DNA from: Synergistaceae bacterium UBA4088
GTDB taxonomy: Bacteria; Synergistota; Synergistia; Synergistales; Thermovirgaceae
Assembly (NCBI GenBank): GCA_002382605.1
Contig: DFYG01000152.1
Location: 1 to 27,594 of the forward strand
Length of the DNA: 27,594 bases
Reading direction: 5' to 3'
The notes under the pieces are model-generated. The model made no database searches and was not told the origin of the DNA. It saw only the letters and a program-made list of their open reading frames with translations. Below, piece after piece: positions 1 through 6,593 of this stretch. The position numbers and the translations under genes are program-made. Every line of letters starts with the position of its first letter. The stretch's first letter is position 1.

Positions 1-1
1 G

Positions 2-784
2 ATGGCTACCCGGACCGAGCAGGGAGACCTCAACCTTGCGCTCTTCTGCGGCCATGGCGACATCCAGAGGGCTGTCTTCGCTCCCGGGAGTCTTGAGCAG
101 GCGTTCCGTCTTTCCCGGGAAGCGTTCAACCTCGCCGCGGAGTTCCATATTCCGGTATTTATCCTCACCGACCAGTATTTCCTCAACTCCTTCTACAACA
201 CCCCTGAATTCGACCTTTCGGACTTCAGGGTCGAAAGGCATCTTGTCGAGGCAGTTCCTGGATACAGGAGATATGAGGATACCCCGGGAGGGGTTTCGCC
301 CCGGAGTGTTCCAGGTTTTGGAGAGGAGATTGTCGGCGCCGACAGCCATGAGCACGACGAGATCGGTCATGTCCAGGAGGATTTCGATCTCCGCCCCAGG
401 ATGGTGGATAAACGCCAAAGGAAGATGAGAGGGATCGAGGAAAAGACGATCAGCCCTCTCCTGGAGGGGCCTGATGATTACGCAAACCTGGTGGTTTCGT
501 GGGGGTCTACGTATCACATAGTGAGGGAGGCTGTCGAACGCAGCGGGCTCAAAAATACCGCTCATCTTCATTTCGACCAGGTATTCCCTCTGCATCCGGA
601 TACCCTTCTCTTTCTCAAAAAGGCCAGGAAGGTCGTGGTTGTGGAAGGCAACGCAACAGGGCAATTTGCGGACCTTATCAGGAGGGAGACCGGTTTCCTC
701 ATCGAAGAGCGGATCCTCCGTTACAGCGGGTTGCAGATGTCGGTGGAGAGCGTGACAGAAGATCTCCTGCAGAGGCTTGGATAG
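2..784 (+). CDS. korA: 2-oxoacid:ferredoxin oxidoreductase, alpha subunit (5'-truncated)
   Basis: This is the C-terminal part of the alpha subunit of a 2-oxoacid:acceptor oxidoreductase, a cytoplasmic enzyme that decarboxylates 2-oxoacids to acyl-CoA and reduces ferredoxin. The visible 260 residues open inside the pyrimidine-binding domain at the family block TRTEQGDLNLALFCGHGD, continue through an IPVFILTDQY segment, and end in the domain II/III region with KVVVVEGNATGQFADLIRRETG. The first ATG is almost certainly internal, because full alpha subunits carry several hundred residues before this block, often with a fused gamma domain. The stop lies 11 bases before the beta subunit, so the two are co-transcribed. 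The substrate (2-oxoglutarate, branched-chain or aryl 2-oxoacid) cannot be told from this part. The symbol is a family-level label. Confidence 0.93.
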   Translation: MATRTEQGDLNLALFCGHGDIQRAVFAPGSLEQAFRLSREAFNLAAEFHIPVFILTDQYFLNSFYNTPEFDLSDFRVERHLVEAVPGYRRYEDTPGGVSPRSVPGFGEEIVGADSHEHDEIGHVQEDFDLRPRMVDKRQRKMRGIEEKTISPLLEGPDDYANLVVSWGSTYHIVREAVERSGLKNTAHLHFDQVFPLHPDTLLFLKKARKVVVVEGNATGQFADLIRRETGFLIEERILRYSGLQMSVESVTEDLLQRLG

Positions 785-795
785 GGGGGCTTTGA

Positions 796-1656
796 ATGGA
801 CAACAGGATCTATGATCTCGAGGGAATAGACAACCAATGGTGCCCGGGGTGCGGTGACTTCCAGATCATGGAAGCTCTGAAAAAGGCCCTGGTGGAGCTT
901 GAACTTCCGCCGAACAGGGTCGTCCTGCTATCCGGGATAGGACAGGCGGCGAAAATGCCGCATTTCATGAGAGGCAATTTCTTCAACGGCCTTCACGGCC
1001 GCTCCATTTCCAATGCCACCGGAATGAAGGTCGCGAACCGCGATATGACAGTCCTTGCCATAGGCGGAGACGGAGATATGTACGGTGAGGGGGGCAACCA
1101 CTTCATCCACACCATCAGGCGGAATCCGGATATCACCAATCTTGTCCACAACAACATGGTCTACGGCCTCACAAAGGGGCAGGCTTCGCCTACCAGTCCC
1201 GTCGGGTTCAAAACACCAGTCCAGGTCGACGGCGTTTTTTCGGAGCCGTTCAACCCGATCGCCGTTGCTGTCGCCCAGGGCGCCTCGTTCGTCGCCAGGA
1301 CTTTTTCCGGGAACGTGGAGTTCACCAAAGAGATCATGAAAAAAGCGATCCTCCACAAGGGTTACTCGCTTGTGGACATATTCCAGCCGTGCGTGTCGTT
1401 CAACAGGATAAACACATTCGCCTGGTATAAGGAAAACTCCTACATTCTGCCTGAGGATCATGACCCCAAAGACAGGAAGGCTGCCCTGGAAAGGGCCCTA
1501 GAAGGACCGCCGTACCCGCTTGGAGTGATCTTTGAGACAACCGGGAGAAAAACTTTCGAGGATTCCCTTGCCTGTTACGCAAAAGACGACAGACCGCTGT
1601 TCCGGAGGGATTACGGACCTGAAAGGATAGGGAGCTATCTGGCCTCTTTGAGGTAG
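796..1656 (+). CDS. korB: 2-oxoacid:ferredoxin oxidoreductase, beta subunit
   Basis: This is the thiamine diphosphate-binding beta subunit (286 aa) that pairs with the alpha subunit just upstream. The TPP/Mg signature is visible as GDGD at residues 91-94 with the closing Asn pair at 119-120, followed by YGLTKGQASPTS, typical of the family. A CxxC pair (Cys16, Cys19) in WCPGCGDF and a later Cys199 in FQPC match cluster-ligand positions. The position after the SGIG block, where many beta subunits have a third cysteine (SGIGC), is Gln50 (SGIGQAAK). I recall this variant from related anaerobe sequences, so it may define a subfamily. The ATG at 796 follows a purine-rich GGGGGG (784-789). In amino acid fermenters such enzymes turn deaminated amino acids into acyl-CoA plus reduced ferredoxin. 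Substrate is not assigned. Confidence 0.95.
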   Translation: MDNRIYDLEGIDNQWCPGCGDFQIMEALKKALVELELPPNRVVLLSGIGQAAKMPHFMRGNFFNGLHGRSISNATGMKVANRDMTVLAIGGDGDMYGEGGNHFIHTIRRNPDITNLVHNNMVYGLTKGQASPTSPVGFKTPVQVDGVFSEPFNPIAVAVAQGASFVARTFSGNVEFTKEIMKKAILHKGYSLVDIFQPCVSFNRINTFAWYKENSYILPEDHDPKDRKAALERALEGPPYPLGVIFETTGRKTFEDSLACYAKDDRPLFRRDYGPERIGSYLASLR

Positions 1657-1700
1657 GTTTTACAGCATCATGACCGTATCGGGACAGGATCGGAGGGGGT

Positions 1701-2063
1701 ATGAAAATGAGAGCAAAAAGAAAGGCATTGATAATGGCCGTCGCGCTGGCTGCAATTCTTGCAACCGCGACCATGGGATTATCTCACCCGCCGGCATCTA
1801 TGGAACTGGAGTATTCGGTAGATGACGGAGTGCTGTCTGTCCTGATAGCCCACCCGGTGGGAGATGTTTCTACCCACTTCATCAAAAAGGTTGATGTGAA
1901 AGTGGACGGAAGGGTCGCTGCCGGTCTTTTCTACATCGGGCAGATCGAAAAGAGCGGAGAAAAAGTGTCCGTTACAATAGGTAAATTCAAGCCGGGAACG
2001 GATGTTTCTGTTATCGCGGAGTGCAGCAAGTTTGGCATGATTGAGAAAAATCTGTTGCTATGA
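1701..2063 (+). CDS. Small exported protein, possible superoxide-reductase-like or SoxZ-like beta-sandwich domain
   Basis: The 120-residue product begins with a basic stretch (KMRAKRK) and a hydrophobic core of about 16 residues, then a likely signal peptidase site around residues 26-28. The mature part, about 92 residues, looks all-beta. It contains HPVGDVSTHFIKKVDV (His51, His59) and, near the end, a Cys108-centred ECSKFG. The pattern recalls the iron-binding domain of desulfoferrodoxin/superoxide reductase (HPM...EHYI and CNxHG), but the His three residues after the Cys is Phe111 here. It could equally be a SoxZ-type Ig-like domain. It starts 44 bases after the beta subunit and is probably co-transcribed. 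Two ATGs fit the GGAGG at 1692-1696: 1701 (short 4-base gap) and 1707 (10 bases). The gene is real; the function is a guess from motif shape. Confidence 0.85.
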   Translation: MKMRAKRKALIMAVALAAILATATMGLSHPPASMELEYSVDDGVLSVLIAHPVGDVSTHFIKKVDVKVDGRVAAGLFYIGQIEKSGEKVSVTIGKFKPGTDVSVIAECSKFGMIEKNLLL

Positions 2064-2065
2064 AG

Positions 2066-2105
2066 AAAAGGCGGGACCTCGGTGATGATCCGGGTCCCGC
2101 CTTTT
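2066..2105. terminator. Bidirectional intrinsic terminator
   Basis: A perfect 13-bp inverted repeat has arms at 2066-2078 (AAAAGGCGGGACC) and 2093-2105. It begins with an A-run and ends with a T-run, so it reads as a hairpin followed by U residues on both strands. It starts 3 bases after the stop of the small exported protein (plus) and ends 5 bases before the stop of the exported protein on the minus strand. It should insulate two convergent operons. Confidence 0.93.
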
Positions 2106-2110
2106 ACCCC

Positions 2111-2866
2111 TTATTTCCAGTCCAGGTTGAGGATGCGCTTCCACGCAAAGTTCTGAATTACCTCGGTCGACGGTTTCCCGCCCTTTGAGAGAGATTCGTA
2201 ATCAGCGAGAAGACGTGAATAGGCCTCCCTGCGTTCGGGGATCTTTTCCGCATCCATGATGATGGATGTTATCCTGTGAAGCTGGCGGTAGACCTCCGGG
2301 ATGACCTGGAAGTTTGGCCCCTCAGGGGTCAGTGCTATTGTATAAACGAAAGTAAGGGTGCGACTGCCTCCGAACTGCGGGAGTTCCGCATAGGCTGGAA
2401 GGTTAGGAGAAACGAAGAGGGCGATGCCCCTGGGGGCATACAGTTTAACAGGTATCGAGTCCCAGTATGTCTGTCCGAGCGGGCTGATTATGATCCACGC
2501 CCTCGGGACCAGGGTCGTTACTCCGATCCAGAGGCACAACCCCTTTGAACGGTCCCCCGGTTTTGTGAGAGTAATGGTCCATAGGAGGTCCTTTCTGAGA
2601 TCATGGTCGGCGTAAGGCTCGACAACGCTCTCACCCGCAAAGACGTAGCCTTCCAGGGGAAGCACTTTCTGGATGCCTGCGGGGGAACGGAGCAGGGCGG
2701 AGGTTATCACCCCTTCACTGGTCTCGAGCAGCAGGATCACTGGATGTCCGGGAACCGACAGGATCTTCAGATCCTGGGCTCCTGCTGGTGATCGAAACAA
2801 CGGGGAAAAGGTGAATACGGCAAAAATACAGGCGAAAGTCACAATTCTTGACAGGTGTGATCTCAA
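2111..2866 (-). CDS. Exported protein of unknown function
   Basis: I do not recognise this family. From the preferred start the product is 251 residues with a clear signal peptide: two early Arg/His residues, a hydrophobic core around residues 8-24 and an AGA motif at 28-30 that suggests cleavage before Gln31. The mature protein is mostly beta-prone and has no Cys, no obvious catalytic signature and no further membrane segment; the last 60 residues look helical and charged. The longest frame opens at a GTG (2875), but that G is itself part of the AAGGAG Shine-Dalgarno (2875-2880). The TTG at 2866 sits 8 bases after it and is the better start. It is last in the minus-strand operon, 23 bases after folK. 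Nothing in the sequence links it to folate; location is probably the periplasm or cell surface. Confidence 0.82.
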   Translation of the reverse strand: MRSHLSRIVTFACIFAVFTFSPLFRSPAGAQDLKILSVPGHPVILLLETSEGVITSALLRSPAGIQKVLPLEGYVFAGESVVEPYADHDLRKDLLWTITLTKPGDRSKGLCLWIGVTTLVPRAWIIISPLGQTYWDSIPVKLYAPRGIALFVSPNLPAYAELPQFGGSRTLTFVYTIALTPEGPNFQVIPEVYRQLHRITSIIMDAEKIPERREAYSRLLADYESLSKGGKPSTEVIQNFAWKRILNLDWK

Positions 2867-2874
2867 AATATTCA

Positions 2875-2880
2875 CTCCTT
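2875..2880 (-). promoter_or_regulatory. Shine-Dalgarno that sets a TTG start
   Basis: AAGGAG on the minus strand lies 8 bases before TTG at 2866. It overlaps the first base of the longer GTG-initiated frame, which therefore cannot be the start. It decides the start of the exported protein. Confidence 0.75.
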
Positions 2881-2889
2881 AAGGATCGT

Positions 2890-3372
2890 TCAGAGGTTTG
2901 TTATCCTGACGATGGCAATTTTCGGGACCTGCGCCGCCAGTTCTCCGATGTCCTGCCCAAGAAGGGGGTGAACCCATTGGGGAGCCACCTGGCTGAGAGG
3001 CACCAGCACAAAAGCTCTCCGGTGCATTTCGGGATGAGGTAGAACAAGGTCCTTATCGTTTATCGTGAGACCGTCCATGAAAAGGATATCGATGTCGATC
3101 TCCCTGGGCCCCCAACGAAACCTGGGGATGCGCCCCAGTTCATTCTCGATCGATTGGATCTTAAAAAGAAGGTTGTGGGGCGACTCTTCAGTATCCGTCA
3201 GGAGACACGCGTTGAGAAAGCTGGGTTGATCCTTGTGCCCCCAGGGCTCAGTTTCGAATACATCGCTCGAGACGGTGATGGATACTGCCCTTTCCTTTAA
3301 AAGAAGAGCAGCCTGGCGAATGTTCCCAAGCCTGTCACCGAGATTGCTCCCCAGGGATATTCCAGCCTGCAT
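2890..3372 (-). CDS. folK: 6-hydroxymethyl-7,8-dihydropterin pyrophosphokinase (HPPK)
   Basis: This enzyme transfers pyrophosphate from ATP to 6-hydroxymethyl-dihydropterin, giving the substrate of dihydropteroate synthase encoded just upstream. The 160-residue length is normal. Family marks are GSNLGDR at the N terminus (residues 8-14), the central ETEPWG and NACL segments, and the signature RWGPREIDIDILF with its Mg-binding Asp pair, followed by LPHPEMHRRAFVLVPL. The ATG overlaps the folP stop by one base (TGATG), so translation is coupled. No folB or folE is in the window, so earlier pterin steps must be encoded elsewhere. Confidence 0.97.
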   Translation of the reverse strand: MQAGISLGSNLGDRLGNIRQAALLLKERAVSITVSSDVFETEPWGHKDQPSFLNACLLTDTEESPHNLLFKIQSIENELGRIPRFRWGPREIDIDILFMDGLTINDKDLVLPHPEMHRRAFVLVPLSQVAPQWVHPLLGQDIGELAAQVPKIAIVRITNL

Positions 3373-4586
3373 CAGAGTTTTTCCCCCTTCAAAGCCTCTA
3401 TCATGCGTACCGCACGGAAATTCTGGGTCACGTCGTGGACCCTGATGACAGGAACTCCCTTGAGGGCACAGAAAGCGGATACTGCGAGTGTGCCTTCCAA
3501 TCGCTGAGCGGGATCATCCAGGCCCAGCACCTTGCCGATCGTGCTTTTCCTGGAATGACCCACAAGGAGAGGTCTGGCCAGGGTTGAAAACGACTCGATC
3601 CTGTCAAGAACTCTGAGGTTCTGCCGCATGTCTTTTGAAAAGCCTATGCCCGGATCGAGAATTATCTGTCCGGGGTCGATCCCGGACCTCTCCGCGGCTT
3701 CAATTCTCCGGGCGAAGAACGAAACTATATGGCCGATTATATCCCTGTATACGAAAGGATCGTGCATTCCGCCAGGAACATCATTTGCGTGCATTATTAT
3801 TATCGGGTTGCCCGTTCTGGCCACAAGCGTGAACATGTTTTCATCGAAAAGACCCCCGGAGATGTCGTTGATGATGTCGGCTCCCGCTTCAATAGCCGCC
3901 ATCGCGGTTCCTGCCCTGAATGTGTCTGCCGATATGATGGCGCCGGGAAGTTCTCTTCGTACTGCCCTGACGGCGGGGATCAGCCGATCCGCCTCCTCTT
4001 CCGGAGAAAGAGGCGAGGAACCGGGCCGGGTCGATTCAGAGCCGATGTCGATAATATCTGCGCCCTCTTCGATCATCTTTGCGGCCAGGGCAGCGCACGA
4101 TCCTGTGTCCGCCGCTCGGCTTCCGCCGTAGAAAGAGTCGTCGTTGGCGTTTATGACACCCATGATTTTTGTTTTTCCCCCGAGAGAGAGAGAGCCCCGT
4201 CCGGGAAGGGACAGTTCCCATTTTTTTATTTCCAGGGCCGCCAATGCGCCTTCGATCTCCTCCCTGACACGGTCGAGCCCCCAGTAGGGCATGGCGAGGA
4301 GTTTTTCGGAAAGATCCATGAGGGTTTTGAGCGTTCCCATTATGATCACATTGGAAAGGGGGGCCGATCCATCTATTGCATTTCTGTGGACGATCGCGTC
4401 TCCACCCCTTGAGAGAAGTTCCTGTTTAAGTGCGTTGGCAGCCCTGAAATCAATGTCCGGAAGGAGAAAAGAGAGGACTTCGCGCTTGCGGTTGAAATAG
4501 GGAAAGCTTCGCCCGTCGGCTTCGGCTCTGGAGATGGCGTTCCACAGGTCCGTTTCGTTCCGGATCGGAAATCTGTATATGGTCAT
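3372..4586 (-). CDS. folP: Dihydropteroate synthase, long form with N-terminal extension
   Basis: It condenses dihydropterin pyrophosphate with p-aminobenzoate to give dihydropteroate. From the chosen ATG the product is 404 residues; residues 139-404 are the catalytic barrel, and 1-138 an extension absent from the classic enzyme of about 280 residues. Catalytic elements are present: STRPGS loop (185-190), SADTFR (Asp221), NDISGG (Asn240), DPGIGF (Asp311), GHSRKS (Lys347) and RVHD (Arg382, His384). The usual NxTPDSF signature is NANDDSF (146-152). The extension includes DFRAANALKQELLSRGGDA, which I recall from long-form synthases of other anaerobes; its role is unknown to me. The longer TTG frame at 4643 overlaps the -10 of a promoter, so ATG 4586 is preferred, although its ribosome site (GGGAG, 13 bases away) is loose. 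Confidence 0.94.
   Translation of the reverse strand: MTIYRFPIRNETDLWNAISRAEADGRSFPYFNRKREVLSFLLPDIDFRAANALKQELLSRGGDAIVHRNAIDGSAPLSNVIIMGTLKTLMDLSEKLLAMPYWGLDRVREEIEGALAALEIKKWELSLPGRGSLSLGGKTKIMGVINANDDSFYGGSRAADTGSCAALAAKMIEEGADIIDIGSESTRPGSSPLSPEEEADRLIPAVRAVRRELPGAIISADTFRAGTAMAAIEAGADIINDISGGLFDENMFTLVARTGNPIIIMHANDVPGGMHDPFVYRDIIGHIVSFFARRIEAAERSGIDPGQIILDPGIGFSKDMRQNLRVLDRIESFSTLARPLLVGHSRKSTIGKVLGLDDPAQRLEGTLAVSAFCALKGVPVIRVHDVTQNFRAVRMIEALKGEKL
4182..4194. repeat. Dinucleotide (GA)6G tract in the folP linker
   Basis: A 13-base GA repeat (CT on the coding strand) encodes residues 131-135 (GSLSL) of FolP, exactly between the N-terminal extension and the catalytic barrel. Slippage here would shift the frame before the active domain. 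The tract is short, so this may be chance. Confidence 0.7.
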
Positions 4587-4638
4587 CCTATTTTCCGTTC
4601 TCCCGCCTTTTGGGATATGGCCTATATCTACAGGCGCA

Positions 4639-4653
4639 AGCAATGATATTGCT
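4639..4653. promoter_or_regulatory. Palindrome over the folP -10 box (candidate operator)
   Basis: A perfect 6-3-6 inverted repeat, AGCAAT-GAT-ATTGCT, covers the -10 hexamer of the candidate folP promoter. A protein bound here would block RNA polymerase. I do not recognise the site as that of a named regulator. Confidence 0.45.
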
Positions 4654-4671
4654 CATTCAAGGATAGGTCAA
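4643..4671 (-). promoter_or_regulatory. Candidate sigma70-type promoter for folP-folK
   Basis: On the minus strand, -35 TTGACC (4666-4671) and -10 TATCAT (4643-4648) are separated by exactly 17 bases. Both are 5/6 matches to consensus. The predicted transcript starts near 4636, about 50 bases before the folP ATG. This gives folP-folK and the exported protein a transcript independent of the phosphatase gene upstream. Confidence 0.68.
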
Positions 4672-4720
4672 TCGGGAATTGTCGGGTTCGGGGACGTAAT
4701 TGTCCATTTTCGGCAAAGCG

Positions 4721-5368
4721 TCAGACCCATTCACTGATGAGATGCTCCAGGTGGGAGGTCTGGTTGAGAGAGACAAGGCAGAAGCCCCTTTCCTGCTCAT
4801 GGGTCAGGATCGAGAAGGACGCGGTATCGATATGGATCTTCCAGAAATATGGTTCGGATATTCCAAGGGCGGCGGCCAGAAGAGGCTTGAGAACGGCTCT
4901 GTGCGAGACCACCGCGAAGGTCTCTCCTGTATAGATGTTTACGAGCGCGTTGAGGTTCGCGAAGGCCCTGCGCTGTACGTCCGACAGGGTCTCCCCTCCG
5001 CTGATGCGAAGCCTCTCGGGGTGTGAAAGCCAAAGCCTCCACTCCTCAGGATATTCCTGCTCGACCTCGCTCTTTTTTCTCTTTTCCCATTTACCCAGAG
5101 CCATGTTGTTGAAACCATGCCGGATCTCAAATGGGACAGAGCATCGTTCGCTGATAGCCTGAGAAGTTTCTGTCGCTCTGGAGAGGGGGCTTGAAAAGAC
5201 CCTTGCGGGCGGAAAGACCGACACCGCTTCGGCCAGAGCCTTTGCCTGAAGTTTCCCCGAGTCGTTCAGAGGGAGATCGGTTCTTCCCCTGAAAAGACCT
5301 TCCCTGTTTCCTTCGCACTCTCCGTGTCTGATGAGAAGAATGGTCGTTCTGTTTCCTGCAACAGCCAA
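4721..5368 (-). CDS. Histidine phosphatase family protein (phosphoglycerate mutase/CobC-like)
   Basis: This 215-residue protein belongs to the histidine phosphatase superfamily, which forms a phospho-histidine intermediate. LLIRHGECEGN holds Arg14-His15, SSPLSRATET supplies Arg64, and VVSHRAVLK supplies the second His156. The layout RGRTDLPLNDSGKLQAKAL matches small-substrate phosphatases such as alpha-ribazole phosphatase. The segment that normally reads E-x-D-x-G-x-W-E-G, whose first Glu is the acid/base, reads NMALGKWEK, so that Glu appears to be Asn88. The substrate is unknown. The TTG start follows GGAGGG by 6 bases. The gene leads the minus-strand block and diverges from hrcA across a 193-base gap; I found no convincing promoter for it there. 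Folate-related dephosphorylation is possible from context only. Confidence 0.88.
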   Translation of the reverse strand: MAVAGNRTTILLIRHGECEGNREGLFRGRTDLPLNDSGKLQAKALAEAVSVFPPARVFSSPLSRATETSQAISERCSVPFEIRHGFNNMALGKWEKRKKSEVEQEYPEEWRLWLSHPERLRISGGETLSDVQRRAFANLNALVNIYTGETFAVVSHRAVLKPLLAAALGISEPYFWKIHIDTASFSILTHEQERGFCLVSLNQTSHLEHLISEWV

Positions 5369-5463
5369 TTTACACCCTCCAGGGGAAAGAGTATTTTTGG
5401 ATCACGGAACCTATTCTAGGCCAAAATGCTCAACGTTTGGGAGACTTTGCTCTCTGACCAGTG

Positions 5464-5492
5464 TTGACAATAGTCGATGCGATTGCTAATCT
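5464..5492 (+). promoter_or_regulatory. Candidate housekeeping promoter of the hrcA operon
   Basis: A perfect -35 TTGACA lies at 5464-5469. At 17 bases the -10 would be TAATCT (5487-5492), a weak match; GCTAAT (5485-5490) is closer to consensus but only 15 bases away. The start point would fall around 5498, placing CIRCE in the first bases of the transcript, its usual position. Confidence 0.6.
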
Positions 5493-5512
5493 ACCTTTCG
5501 GGTCCAAACCTC

Positions 5513-5539
5513 TTAGCACTCCACAACCGAGAGTGCTAA
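5513..5539. promoter_or_regulatory. CIRCE operator (HrcA binding site)
   Basis: TTAGCACTC (5513-5521), a 9-base spacer and GAGTGCTAA (5531-5539) form a perfect CIRCE element. HrcA binds it to repress the operon; heat or depletion of GroEL-assisted HrcA folding releases it. It sits 22 bases before the hrcA start, so the operon is autoregulated. It can also fold as a hairpin in the mRNA leader. Confidence 0.98.
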
Positions 5540-5546
5540 TAACGGC

Positions 5547-5552
5547 AGGGAG
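5547..5552 (+). promoter_or_regulatory. Shine-Dalgarno that sets the hrcA TTG start
   Basis: AGGGAG directly abuts a TTG at 5553, which is too close for initiation, but lies 9 bases before the in-frame TTG at 5562. The second TTG also gives the usual HrcA N terminus, MLSER. Confidence 0.75.
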
Positions 5553-5561
5553 TTGTTTTCA

Positions 5562-6593
5562 TTGCTGAGTGAACGACATCTCGAGGTGGTTCTCGCGATA
5601 GTTTACGAGTACATAAAGACCGGAGAACCTGTCGGGTCACGCACCATATCGAGGAAATTCCTCAAGGATCGCAGCGCTGCCACGATCCGTAACGAAATGT
5701 CCGATCTCGAGGTCATGGAGTATCTTTATCAGCCGCACACTTCCGCGGGGCGGATACCCACCCCCAAGGCCTACAGATTGTACGTGGACGCCATAATGAG
5801 GCGCCAGCGCTCCTTTCCGGCGGACAGCGACGGATGGTTGAGGGAACTCAGGGCTCGCCGCAGGGACGCTGAGGAGGCGCTGGGTTACGCCACACGGCTT
5901 CTGGGCAAGATAACGAATTATATCGGGGTCGCTGCCCTGGGGCCTGTCGAGGAGACTGTACTCCAGAGGGTTGAATTCATCAGGATGGGACATCGTACGG
6001 CGCTGATTCTTCTTGTTCTCAAAGGGGGACTGATCCACCACAAAACAGTCGTGCTTCCCTGCGATATGACCCAGGAAAATCTGGACGAGCTTTCGGGGAG
6101 GGTTTCGACTGTTGCTGTCGGTCGTCCGTGGGGAGATGTCAGGGATACCCTGCAGGCATATGTAGAGGATGCCCTCGAGCGCTATGCGGACAACTGCCGC
6201 ACGGCCATCAGGGAGATGGACGGGATACTGACGGAACAGCCTTTTCAGTTTTTCACCGGGGGTACCCATAACGTTCTGGGCATGCCGGATTTCAATGATC
6301 TCGGAAGGCTTCAGGCAATAATGGGGCTTCTCGAGGAGGATGAATCCATAGGGAAGCTGGTTCAGGGCTGCTCGGCCGAGAAGGGGCTTTGCATAACCAT
6401 CGGGGACGAGAACCCCGTCTTCCAGATGCGTGACTGCTCCATCGTCATGGCTTCGGCCACGACTGGAGGAAGAAGGGCTATAGTCGGGCTCATAGGTCCA
6501 GTGCGCATGGACTACGAAAGATCGATATCCGTCCTCGAGGGGATCCTGGGGACCCTGTCTGACAATGGAGAAAGTGAAGAAGGAGGTCGCTAG
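5562..6593 (+). CDS. hrcA: Heat-inducible transcription repressor HrcA
   Basis: HrcA represses class I heat-shock genes by binding CIRCE, present immediately upstream. The 343-residue length from TTG 5562 is typical. The N-terminal winged helix is recognisable in YEYIKTGEPVGSRTI and RSAATIRNEMSDLE, followed by the near-invariant GYLxQPHTSAGRxPT block, here YLYQPHTSAGRIPTPKAYRLYVD. The rest is the GAF-like dimerisation and inserted domain, ending in the GPVRMDYERSISVLEGI segment common to the family. The gene ends TAG directly against the grpE ATG, whose ribosome site AAGGAGG lies inside the end of hrcA, so the two are coupled. Confidence 0.98.
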   Translation: MLSERHLEVVLAIVYEYIKTGEPVGSRTISRKFLKDRSAATIRNEMSDLEVMEYLYQPHTSAGRIPTPKAYRLYVDAIMRRQRSFPADSDGWLRELRARRRDAEEALGYATRLLGKITNYIGVAALGPVEETVLQRVEFIRMGHRTALILLVLKGGLIHHKTVVLPCDMTQENLDELSGRVSTVAVGRPWGDVRDTLQAYVEDALERYADNCRTAIREMDGILTEQPFQFFTGGTHNVLGMPDFNDLGRLQAIMGLLEEDESIGKLVQGCSAEKGLCITIGDENPVFQMRDCSIVMASATTGGRRAIVGLIGPVRMDYERSISVLEGILGTLSDNGESEEGGR

